From: Monilinia fructicola
Lineage: Eukaryota > Ascomycota > Leotiomycetes > Helotiales > Sclerotiniaceae
Assembly (NCBI GenBank): GCA_008692225.1
Contig: VICG01000007.1
Span: forward strand, 310,001-374,000
DNA: 64,000 nt
Reading direction: 5' to 3'
Below, in pieces: positions 1-11,500 of this stretch. Below the pieces are notes generated by a model that was given only the letters and a program-made list of their open reading frames with translations, searched no databases and was not told the DNA's origin. The position numbers were made by a program, and so were the translations under genes. How positions within the stretch are numbered: position 1 is the stretch's first letter; each line of letters starts with the position of its first letter.

Positions 1-1811
1 AATCGTCACCCCAATCACAGCAACATCCGCGATGCCTGGATGCTCTAAAAGTAGCGCTTCTAATTCGCGGGAGCCACTTGGTTACCTTTGACTTTGATGA
101 GCTCCTTCATTCGATCGACAATGAAGAAGCGGTTTTGAGAATCCACATAAGCGATATCTCCCGTGCGTAAACCAGCGGCCGTCAGCGGCATTCACAATTG
201 TTTTGTGTTGCTGCGGGCTTCTGCCAGTACCCTTTCATTATACTTATGAGTCGTCAGTATTGAATTGGTTGGGGTAAGATTTGTTTTCCCTTTTGAATTG
301 GAGAAGAAAAGTTGAGTGGGGGTTATGTATGAAAACATACTTAGGAGCCTGGACCCAAATTTCCCCTCGTTCACCATGCTTGACTTCCTCCAGTGTCTCC
401 GGGTCCACGATCTTAGCATGACAATTGGCGTTCAATTCACCCACTGAATCTGGATGAGGATCAAGACGAGGGTCCCAGCCGAGTAGGGAGCAAGTTCCTT
501 CTGTCATGCCCCAACCTTGCTATGAAGATGTTAGCTTATGTTGCATTGATGAAGAGTCCAAAGCATGAAGAGGGAGCTTACATGGAGCTTTACACGTCCG
601 CTTGGCCATAGCTTTTCCACTTCTTCTATGACTTCTCCACTGAGTGGTGCGCACCAGAAGCAATGTCAATAACACTGCTGAGATCGTATTGTTTGGTGAG
701 GGGAGATTTCACAAGTAACTATTTGTTCCTTTCGTCAACATCGCATCTCGTTTCATAAGTAAGAAGGACTCACAACTACGACTGGAGGAACCATAGTCAA
801 CGTAGTAATTCTATACTTTTGTACCGCTTCCAACATCTCTTTGAAGTCAAACTTTTTCATGATATAAACCGGGATTCCACGTTTAGGTGCCACAGCTCCG
901 AAGATTGTCTGAGCCATGGCGTGGTACAGGGGGAGGAAGCATAACCATTTTCTAAATGCAATTAATGTTAGAAGATTGAGGGTGCCAATTGGAAAGGGAA
1001 TTCTTACGCTCTTTTGTTCCGTTCCGGGTGTATCTGGATGGAGTTCATGTAGACTCTTATACTGCATGGAATTTGCAACGTAGTCTGAAAATGAGTCAGT
1101 CCGATATCCCCATCCCAACTCAAACGCCAGTGGAAAAAGAAAAAAAAGGTTGCGAGCCCACGACAACTCACTGTAATGCGTAATCATAACCCCCTTCGGT
1201 ACTCCCGTTGTCCCACTGCCTATAGTTCAAACAACAAACCGTCTCCTTCGGATCTCCCACTTCACTCCACTGAAACGACCTCCCCACCTCCTCGCTCTCC
1301 AACAACTCCCTCCAATTCCTCACACCCTCACTTCCCACCCCCTCTCCCCCACCATCCCCTTCCAACCGATCGTGAAAGGCAAAAACGCCCTCTCTCCCCA
1401 ACCCCACCTCCTCCGCCGCCTTCACCCCCACGCCCAAACTCTCCTCGCCACAAATCAAAAACCTCGCCCCGCTATCCCTCAACTGATACACCAACTCCCT
1501 CTCCACGAGCCCCGGGTTCGCCCCCGTGAACACCCCGCCCGCCATGATGATCCCCATGATCACCACGGGAAAAAACAGATGATTCCCCGAGAACAACAAC
1601 ACCCGATCACCTGGCCGCAGACCATTCTTCAGCAGGCCCGCAGCCAGACGCTGGAATAGAGCCGGAAGGTCGAGTGGGTGAGATATCGAGAAGGGTCCGA
1701 GGCATTGCAGTAGGCGACTTTATCTGGGAGGGGATGCGTGGCTGATGTGAAGAGGTACGTGGGGAGGGATGTGGATGGAATGTCGATTTGCCAGCGCGAG
1801 GAGATGGGCAT
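1..1811 (-). CDS. Acyl-CoA synthetase / 4-coumarate-CoA ligase-like AMP-binding enzyme, 5' part, frame-disrupted
   Basis: The gene reads right to left from an ATG at 1811 and is cut by the left edge. Family knowledge: ANL enzymes adenylate a carboxylic acid and transfer it to CoA. Visible in order: N-terminal segment (1811-1660), [10 protein letters not shown], the P-loop [17 protein letters not shown] (about 1185-1235), [64 protein letters not shown] and [15 protein letters not shown]. Inferred introns are 1085-1171, 952-1007, 719-773, 520-581 and one from 340 to about 241. The conserved frame is broken by about seven apparent single-base indels, near 1654, 1224, 1012, 640, 205, 188 and 65. 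It is therefore either a pseudogene or badly sequenced. The family call is firm; the substrate is unknown. Confidence 0.8.
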
Positions 1812-2771
1812 TTTCTTTTAGAAGAGGAATCCAAGACTTTTTTGGGGGGGGAGGACGGGTTTTCTGGGTGGATGGGTAGGGAGAGCTGTTAAAGAAATGG
1901 TAACCTTGATTAATGGGGTGATACAAGGACAATTGTAACGTATAGTATTGTAACGTATAGTATTGTAACGTATAGTAGCGTAACGTATAGTAAGTATCAG
2001 AATGATATTCTCAAACAATCACACACCTCGAACACAAGGCGAGGGATATAAATACAAATGAGAAATCCGACTAATACAAGTACTCAAGTCTTCCAGTCTT
2101 CCAGTCTTCCAATCTTCCAACCTTCCAATCGTCAATTCTTCACCGTCGCCATCACCCCCCTTCTTTGCACGATCGATTAATTGTATGTTTGCGGGGTATA
2201 AACGCGGGGATGGGACAATTCCCTGTTTAGTGATCGTTTTGCCCCGTCAACTCCGAGCATACTCGGGTATTTCAAAGGCTTATTAAGGTTATTAAGAATA
2301 ATGAGTTACGGTACAATACATGACTCGTGTTTGGTCTCCATTATTCGCGGCTGTGGCCGAAAGCCCCCGGTAGTGAGTCAATTAGTCAATTGTTTAGTCA
2401 GCCCATGAGTCAAGCGGTCTGCTAATCCGCTTATGCAAACATGTACAGTTGTGAAATGTATATATCAAGTTGTTCGTATGTTTTTGCACATGTAAGGTTA
2501 CAATCAAGCAAGAATCAAGTACTCTCTGTATACTTCGTATATCAAACTCTTTTCGAAAATCTTTGATTAATGTGAATTCCTCTACCAGGATCCAGTATAT
2601 ACAAGTTTCTTGCCAAGGTTATTCACAGAACATCCTCCTCTATCAATGGCAAGCTTCGTTACATGCGCAGGGTTATCTGAGGAAGTATCCATACATATCT
2701 CCTGTATATGTGCGAATTCAGAGAACCTCCATACATGCATGCAGTCTCCTATCTCGATCCCTTCATCACCT
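1812..2771. other. Intergenic spacer between acyl-CoA synthetase 5' end and OPT transporter 3' end
   Basis: No convincing coding region. It holds a 15-bp tandem repeat (annotated separately) and a run of CTTCCAGT/CTTCCAAT repeats around 2080-2130. The rest is ordinary AT-moderate sequence. Confidence 0.6.
1935..1992. repeat. 15-bp tandem repeat, about 4 copies
   Basis: The unit GTAACGTATAGTATT starts at 1935, 1950, 1965 and 1980; the last copies drift slightly. It lies in the presumed promoter of the acyl-CoA synthetase gene, 124 bp upstream of the ATG. Confidence 0.9.
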
Positions 2772-5591
2772 CTAATCAGCAATGGGACAATGATCATAGT
2801 TCCCGTTGATATTGTTGCCCCACCATTGTGGGAACGGTGCGGAGAAACCACCAGCTCCAAACACGGCAAATGATAAGATAAACAACACGGTATAACTGGC
2901 ACCATCCCAAGCCCCAGTGATTAAGTAGGAATAGTTCTTGAAGATATTTGACGATAGTTCCGAAGATAGAGTTGAGTGAAGACTCCAGCGATGACTTGGC
3001 TGAAAATGACGCAGGTTTGCGATTGATTGTAGGGAATGAAGCCGGCATATTGGATGAATTGGGCCATGTTGACCTCGGTAAGATCGAAGCCACGGATTTG
3101 GGAACCAGCTGGGGATTTGGATTAGCAAGGAACTCGGGGGGAGAAGTGGAACTTAGGTGCACTCACGAATACGACAATGCGGTGAACGACGACCACAGCA
3201 GCACCAATAACCAAGCCTAGAGGTACAATTGAGTATTTAGCTCCCGTTTTATATAGCTCCTTTGCCAGTGCCCAGGAAGCTGCGTTGGTGTTGAAGGGCT
3301 TGGATCGAGGCACCACTCCATGAATTGTTACCATTCCCGGTGGCCAGAAGTTGGCGGTTACCGTTGATGATGGAAATCATAACGACGTAGTTGATGAAAC
3401 CTCCTAGAATGGTACCATATATTTGAGTGAGAAACATGACACGTGGGGGAATTTTTGACTGCATTAAACGGTTAGTCTTTGTATCTTTCTTGTACGGGTC
3501 AATCGATACATACGGTATTCGCCCATCTTTAGATCGTTGGAAAGATTGATTGAGTTGGCGATAACATTATGCGACCAAGCCGCAAATACATGTTGCCAAC
3601 CGGTCGTCCAGGAAGCATGAGACCCGCCAACATCTTTGATAGGTTGTTTGTGGCAATACCGTTTCCATAACGAGCGTAAAGAATATTACTCTGTCATCAC
3701 ATCAGAACACTCGAGTTCGAAACCAGCAATTGGAGTGAGATACATACCAAGGGGGCAATGAAACATCCCAGCAACAGTGCGACAATATAAGCCCAAACTG
3801 GAAGAGTAATGTTTTCTTTCAAGACGACAACGAGACCCAGAACAAAGCTGCCCACAAGGATGGCAACGTACCACCACCATGGAGCTTCCTTGTAGGTCTT
3901 GGCCATGTGCGCATGATGTGGATCTTCGTATGTTCCATTTCTTGCGCTCTTGAATGCTCGGACAACGTCTCCACCCCAAAACAAAAAACAATGAGCAATC
4001 AAGGCACCGATCTGATTTTTGAAAAGTCAGTCATGACAGAGAAGATCCATCATGGATTGGAAGCACTTACAGCAGCGTTCGCCATGAACATGGCATATGC
4101 GAAACTTCCAGTCAAACTAGGGGTACCATATTCTTCCAGAGCTGTCTGGTTGAGGATACCCTCGCTAAAGACTTGAGAAGTGGGATATCTCGAGCCATTT
4201 TCAGAACGAAGTTGTGTCGACATAAAGGGTTGCGCTTTCGAGTCCCAAGCATTTGTGTAATAAATGCCGAGCATGGCGGCAAAGCAGACAATGTATCCTG
4301 CAACGGTATGTAATTGCATCTTGAGAGGAAGAGAAGTGTTGAAAGATGTAATCTGCAAAATTGCTTCGATTAGTTCTTTCCCTTCGCTTCAAAAATAACA
4401 AGGAGAGTGTTCAACTTACATATTGCCAATCGAACGACAGGCTAAAAAGACCCAATCCCTCATTATTCGTCGCACCGCCAAACAAATTTGTAAGTACAGC
4501 TGCCTTGCTGCCTGTCGCATGCATAGCTGCCAAGCATGGAATAGAAACAGAATTCAACCAGGGGAAAATATATGCTGGGAGAAACTCATACGCGAACATA
4601 CTGCCAAATGCGTACCAGAAGTATCTGAGAGGCTTGGAGTGTTTTAAATCTTGCCAATGAAGACCTTGCAGGGTTTTTACGGTGGGTAGCGTACTCCAGT
4701 ATACGGATTCTGGATGCCATACCATAATGGGACGAAATATTCCGCAGAGTCCGTAGCCAAAGAGGCCGATGGAGATGACTGCTAAGATGACGGTAGTTGC
4801 GCTGAGTGGTATACCATAGAAGAGATCTTGAGCTGCAAAGACCGTGATAGTTGCTGCAGCATTGGAGGCAGATGTAGCAGTGATGGCGCAGATAGCGTGT
4901 TCTTTGAGATTCCAAGGTCCGTAGTTGAAGAAAGAGATGATTCGAATCCACAGTGGTGGTGTGCCTTGTCCACCCCGTTCTCTCCATCGAGCTTCGAATT
5001 TGTCGCCGCGAGGAAGTAGATTCACCCATGCTTTGCCAAGAAAGTAGGCGATCAGGACGATGAATGTACCTTGGATAACTCCCATGGAGGTTGGTTTGAA
5101 CTAGATACCAATGTCAGGCTGCTCTCGTTCTCAAGCAGATATCGACAACTACTCACTGAATAAATTTGATACATGACCGCCTGGAATGCCGAAAGGACAG
5201 TGGCCAAGACAATACTTCGAAAACTCAAAGCGGGCTGGCCATCATCTCTTAGTGGAAGCAAGTGAGCTGCGGCATCTGCACCGGTGACGATGATAACATC
5301 ATCGCTATTATCATCCCTACTAGCATCAGACAGTTCCTTTGTTGCAAAGTCGGACGTCTCTTTAGAAATCTCTCGATCCTCAGCCGATATACGCAATTTC
5401 TCGTCGATTTCCCCGTGTGTTGGGACGGGGATGATGTGGCCCTCGACGGGATTGAACGCTCCCACGACAGAGATGTCAGTATTGGCGCCCGGCATATTGT
5501 CGAATTGACTGTGACCGACTTCGGTTTGAAACTCAGCACCTTTTGGTTTCTGAAAGTAAGACGGTTGTTCGAGACACACAAAAGGAATCAC
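2772..5591 (-). CDS. Oligopeptide transporter, OPT family (OPT1), with three apparent indels
   Basis: Plasma-membrane proton-coupled oligopeptide transporter of the OPT family (family knowledge). Seven exons with introns 5101-5156, 4353-4419, 4012-4070, 3691-3747, 3459-3513 and 3109-3166, all GT-AG. After an acidic N-terminus, many hydrophobic segments follow. Motifs seen are NYGPWNLKEHA (a variant of the usual NPGPFNxKEH), GNGIATNNLSKMLAGLMLPG, the KIPPR motif at the start of exon 6, QIYGTILGGFINYVVM and the C-terminal FPQWWGNN. Three single-base problems break the frame: a missing T at 3584-3586, an extra C at 3296-3298 and a missing A at 3097-3099; all are in short homopolymers. An alternative start is the internal Met at about 5498. 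It is paralogous to the intact OPT gene 3.2 kb upstream on the same strand. Confidence 0.88.
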
Positions 5592-8500
5592 AAGTAGGTC
5601 GCACTCGCTCCCATATATGAAGTTTTTCTTAGACCGTTGCTGGTATCACGTTGCATTTCCTCTCATGCATGGAGGTTTCTCGGATCCTTGCTGGTCTCCA
5701 CTTCTGTGCAATAAATGAACAAAAGCTTAGCATCGCGGGATACAAGCACAAAAGCTCGTATGATCCCGAAGAGAAAATTATTGACTGGTGTGATAGCAGC
5801 CATCTCGCACGCCTTCGCTGGAGACCCAGCTGGTCTCGTGAATGCATATTGATTTTACCACCTGTCTACCAAGAATTAGATTTGAATGCTGGGTTTCGTT
5901 CGGAGGATACTAACGGAAATGATAGAAGGGTGCATAAACGCAGCAGCTGCTACTTCTCGAATTACGCTAAACCCTACAGTATCACTGGGCACGAGTACCT
6001 ACTAGGGTTCAACCTTCATGGAGGGTAAGGCCAGGACACATCACAGTATCATGGAAGAATTATGGATATCACGGATGCCTTTTCCCAAAATCCGAAGTCG
6101 AAGGCGAAATCGAAAAAAAACAACAGAAATTTGTTGTGATGATAGGTGGGATAATATTGAAGTGGCACGGGGATGTCTACTACCAGAAACGGCGACGATA
6201 TCTTGGAGCTAATAGTTGGCGAAAAGCACGGCCGAGATTATTCCAATATCTTATCTCTCCACGGCGTGTCCGCCCACATCAAGAATGCGAATCAATACTC
6301 CGTACTGTATGTATGTCGGTACTAGTAGAAAGCAAAAGTGGGCTAAGTCGTGAATTAAAATGCTTGATTTTAAGAAACCTTCCTACTCAAGAACACCTTA
6401 CCCAGCGCTAGATTGATTCATTGCTTTGCTAGAATGTGGACAAAAGTGGTGGTTTTAGTCGAAATCCTTTACAGTTATTAGATTATTATAAGACTATTAC
6501 CATAAGATTATTACTATAAGACTATTACTAGGAGACTGTTACTATAAGACTATTATTACTATAAGACTATTACCATAAGATTATTACTATAAGACTATTA
6601 CTATAAAAGGATGAAAAGACAGAGACATCGTTGAATACTAGACTTCAAATCAACAGTAATTAACTAGCAAACAACAACACTATTTAAAATGATGCTTCAT
6701 ATAAATACAGTGCCATTTCAAAATATAGGGAATCATCGAAATCATTCCACCCACCCGCCAGCAACTTCAGATCACCCTTTGCCGCTATGTATGTTGTGCC
6801 AATGAACAACGTCGTTGGAATACCTTGTTCATACGTGCGTGACTGGGCTCGGTTGCACGCTGCCGGACGCCCAGCCGGATGATAGATTACTGTCCGCAAT
6901 AAGAAGGTCGTTTTCGACGCTGCTGCTGAATCGATAAGGACTTTCCTCATGTGGAATGGCATTCTCATTCGATACAGTACGTTGATTGGGGTGTATGTTT
7001 GAGCTATCGAATATTCCAACATTTAGTCGCCGTAGCTTTCTTCCTCCTAATCTATCCGGGCTGGCTTTAACCCTTGACGGATGAGTACGTACGGACTGAG
7101 TACAGCTGATTGGTCCAGAGCGTGCATGTCACATTGTTTGAGCGGCAAGGGGATGGATCATGGTCCTAATGTTAGAATTCGACGGCAACTTTATCTTCAA
7201 AAGCTTCCATGTCGAGATACGAATATCTTGGCAGTCCCGAGATTCTGGGTGAGAAGCGGCGGGGCGAAAGATAATCGATATCGTTCCCCAAAGTATTTGA
7301 AAAGAGGCAGGAGCGCAAGAAGAGAAGAGATCACGAGTCAAAGTACCCTCTTTCCTCAATTCGAGGGGTTCGACGGGAAGTGGTGTCTCGAAATTAGTGC
7401 AGACCGCCTGGGCACCTGGAATTGACTTCTAGAAGGAATCGGCACACGGACCAGCTTTCGCTTCCAAGCATCGTCTAATTATACTTTCTGGGCTTTCGCG
7501 TTTTCGTTTGTTATATAGAAAATGATGCCATTTGCAACTAATCGCAAGTCCTACTTTTCCAACCGATCGACGCGGAAAATGTCGAGTTCGATAACAGACT
7601 CCCGCCACGAATCTAACCATCACACTTACGCCACCTATCGCACTCCCTAGCCATCTGCAACATACCGTATGTAACCACATATAGCCGTGCAAAGAAGCAT
7701 TCGCCCAAGCAAGACTGAAGATTCGTCGATGGCACAATTAGATCCAGAAGTCGATTTCCCGTCCCTCCACAATCGACTCGCAAAGACTCGTGCAAAAATA
7801 CTGAACGCGCGAAAGGGACATCAATCAGGGAGAAGGAGATCTTTACGTCAAAAGAAGATGCTTACTGACTGACTACTGTATGCAGGATCAATGGTCGGGG
7901 CTTGAGGTAAGGTAAGCGTCGCGATATTCTATTGGAGGTTGAGAGGTGCGGCGCGCGGACTTGTGAGAAGGAGAGAGGATGCTTGCTATGGATGAGTCGA
8001 TGCCAAGCAAACTCTACAGCATACAGAGGATACTAAATTCAAGGTTAAATAAACCGCCCGTTGACAACTGTGAACCCTTGGCACCTATCCTCAGCCCGGA
8101 TGCAACCGAAATCTTCTGGAGCTTGAAGCTTCGAACCCCATCGGAACTTGGTTCCCAGGAAGACGGGGGATGGGGTGATGGGAGGTGAGTCATGTGATCA
8201 CTTGCCTTATATATTGTGTTCGAGAGGTTACCAGAGAGTTCTTCTACGGGGGATTTGGTTTGCATAGGCGCGAAATCTTGTATACTCTCTTTTCCGTTGG
8301 CTCCCTCTTCCTAATATTCTATTCTCACATCCAACCCCTCACTAACCCAGGCTCCGAATCACATGCTTCCGCTGCTCGCCTCAATCCAGAATGTGCTTTT
8401 TTGTTCAGAGCCACAACGCCGCGTGCCACCCAAGGCAAGTATCAGGGGTCGGATGGACCTTGAGATACATGGAAGATGTGTGGAAAGGTGTAGCATATCA

Positions 8501-8838
8501 CTCAATGGGTCACGTGACAACCGACATAACCCTCTGCGGGTTTTATATATACTGATATAATCGCACTTGGGGTTTTGTAAGAGTTCTGGTCACAGTACTA
8601 AATCTCAGGGGCTCCAGAAAGTACAAAGCTTGCCAGTATTCGCATCTCGTGGTTTTCCATGAATGATCGTCTCACAGAGTTGGGTACAGCCCGAAGTCTA
8701 TGCATGAATACTTTTTTATTCCTCCTCTCATCTGGCAAGGAATATCTAACTCGCAGCTGGAAACGGAGCCACTTGAGACAATATATAAACTCACCCTATC
8801 ACCAAATTTTACCATGTCACCTCGGCAATACGCATCTC
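5592..8838. other. 3.2-kb gene-poor spacer between the two OPT genes
   Basis: Short open frames occur on both strands, but none shows domain-like composition or a plausible splice-joined protein. It includes a minisatellite (6476-6607). No function assigned. Confidence 0.5.
6476..6607. repeat. AT-rich minisatellite (ATTACTATAAGACT-type units)
   Basis: Repeated units of roughly 12-15 bp such as ATAAGACTATTACT and CATAAGATTATTACT run for about 130 bp with small variations. No coding potential. Confidence 0.85.
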
Positions 8839-11500
8839 TCAGTTCAAAGCACCAGCCGGTATGTTTCCCGGCGGAAAACATCGATCAATAGCGACGGCGT
8901 TGTTCCCCCACCAATTTGGGAACGTCGCGTTGGGGAGATTGAGGCCAAATACCATGATCGTTTGCATGAGCTGGGTACCGCAGTCAAGGCCAACTCCTAG
9001 GAGGTAATTGTATTTACGGAACCAAACAGGGTGGTAGCGGTACACGTAGCCCATGCTGGTCAGTTGTTAGGCTGTGGCAATACAACAAGGAGAATACAAA
9101 AAGAGTGCAAAGCAGTAAGAAGGGAAGTACTTACAAGAACACGGAGAAAGCAGAGCTTGTCAGCAAATTTGTTGTTTGGTAGACTGGGAACCATGTAGCT
9201 CCGAAGCAGATCAACGTTGGATTGAATCTTTCCTCGATCTTCCACTGTGGTTTCCATTTATGCACGATAAAAGTTAAGAGGACGAGTGCGGGACCGATGA
9301 GAAATCCATAGTAAATCCAGGAGTACATGGAGCCCTCTCCGAAAAAAACTTTGGGGCCGAGAACTCCCCAAATTACTGAGAGTGAGTAGTAGTTACGGGT
9401 TTTGACAGCATTCCAGGCTTGAGATGGGATTTCCCCGGTTAACTTGGGTCCTTCCGAGTCTATGATAAATCCTGCGAGTAGATCATGAATCAAAATTTTG
9501 CTTTATGAAGGTAAGAAGCACTTACTCATCATGCCATAGTTGATGAATGGACCCAGAAGTGTGCCATAAACCTGTCCGATGAACATTTCCGTTTCTGGAA
9601 TCTTCATGTAAAATCCAAACTTGTAATCAGAGATCAAGTTGAGATTTTGTTCCAAGATCTGTCGACCATAGACCATACATGTGAGAACTCCGAGAGGCTT
9701 CCCCGGGAACAGAGCTCCGGCGATGACTTCGGATAGGAACTGCATTCCGACTTGCATATTGGCGATACCCCAAAGTATACCATTTGGGAATGTGAATATA
9801 CATGAGATGATTGCAATAAGAATGAAACCCCTAAGATTGCCAGTGAGCCGGTAAGAACCATGATAGTGAAACACGAGAGACTTACCACCAGGGAAGTTGC
9901 ATTTCTCCTCCATAAAGTTGGCCAATAGATAATGCAGTGCAAACGAGCAATAATAGCCCGTACCACCAATGTGGAACACGAGGAAATATTTCCATAAGCT
10001 TGAGATATGGATCATCATAGTTATCTCTTCGGTTTCGGAAAGCATCTTTCATCCCACGGTAGGCAGGGACACCGTACCAAAGGACTGAGTAGAGCATAGC
10101 TCCAGTCGAAGCAGCAAAACCAAAGAAGAATTGAAGCGCATATGATGCGGACCAGTACGGTAGAGAGTAAGCATCCATTGCTTCCTGATTCAGTGAGAAA
10201 TCGGGATTGAGTATACGCGAGATATTGTACTTTGCGCCAGTATTGTCCCAAGTACCTGAGCCCATAGGTGCAAAGTTCAGGGCGTTGAGAGTGTTAGTAA
10301 AGTATAAGAGAGGGTAGATCAGCCAGCATGCAAGCATTGCACCGATAAACTGATTTGCATTTGCCCAGAGAGGTGTGTAAAGCGGTGACCAAAAAGCAAT
10401 GTAGTTCCAATCCAAACTGATATCGAGGAGACCCTCAAATGTTTGTTAGTATGAACTACTCTCCGCATTAAAATAAGGACAACATACAAACCCATAGTAG
10501 CCAGATCCCATCAAATATGCCTTCCAATTTCCATGGCCAAAATAACAAACCAGTGGAATAGAACTTAACAGTGGAAAGATGACCACGGGCAACCATTCAT
10601 AACAGAATGCAGCACATGCCACAATCGCGAAGAACTTGAGAGATTTTCTGGTGACGGCGGGATTCTTGTGCATGGCATTGAACAAAGACACATTTGGTAG
10701 GACTCCTGGATAATATATGTTTGGAGGTCGAACAAGAATGTCTCGGAAAAGTCCAGCAAATCCATAACCTATCATCTGGGTGGTGATAAGGAATAGAATT
10801 CCCCAGCCAGGATTCATCTTGCGTTCATAATACAATTCCATTGCGGATAGCGGACCGAGACCATAAGCGGTATAGCACTTGTACTTATGGTCAATAAACA
10901 GAAAAAGAAAGATCACTAGATGTACTTACGCTTCCCCAGTATGCTACCACGATGAGAGCATGTTCTTTTGCATTCCATGGTCCTGGATTGAGAGTCCATT
11001 TGAACCCAAAGGTATTGAAAACTCGCCTCGGTAGGTAAGCAGCCATTGCAGCACCCATACCCCATGAAAGTAGTTGCACAGCATAACTCGTGAGGCTCAT
11101 ATAGTAAGGCTTGAAGTAGTAGAATGAAGAAATTCCACATCCGATGACCACCCAAAAGGTAGAGCAGAACCAGAAACGAAATGTGAGAATCGGCTCCCTA
11201 TAGGATTATGAGTATCGACATGGTTTCTGGTCTCACTCCGGCATACACTTACGCGGGATCGTTGTGAAGATCAACAGTCTTTGCCACCAGCGGAATTGGA
11301 TAGTCTTTTAGACGAGGATCGATGAAAACATCGTTCTCTCCAGGTACGAAGACCTTTTCGTCAGAGATGTCCTGAAAACTATTTGAATCTGTGGCTTCGA
11401 TCTCAATATCCGCGGTTTGTTTTTCGGAGACATGAGGTTCTTTGGAGTGTCGTGATATAGAATCCTCATTTTCTCCGTGTACATTTATGGTGTCCATCAT
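8839..11500 (-). CDS. Oligopeptide transporter, OPT family (OPT2), intact
   Basis: Second OPT-family proton/peptide symporter. The exons are 11253-11500, 10930-11197, 10488-10877, 9886-10433, 9526-9830, 9135-9471 and 8839-9055; they join in frame to a 770-aa protein, a normal length for the family. Motifs in order: NPGPWNAKEHALI, YGLGPLSAMELYY, SLDWNYIAFWSPLYTP, PHWWYGLLLLVC, QLPWWGF, IANMQVGMQFLSEVIAGALF, GRQILEQNLNLISDYKFGFY, MKIPETEMFIGQVYGT (KIPE where OPT1 has KIPPR) and the C-terminal FPNWWGNN. Every intron is GT-AG, 52-79 bp, and no frame problem was found. An alternative start is the second Met at 11497. The acidic cytosolic N-terminus has no clear motif. Confidence 0.93.

Noticed and set aside
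1176..1659. Plus-strand Pro/Ser-rich frames of 95-117 aa
   Set aside because: Antisense shadow of the acyl-CoA synthetase exon.
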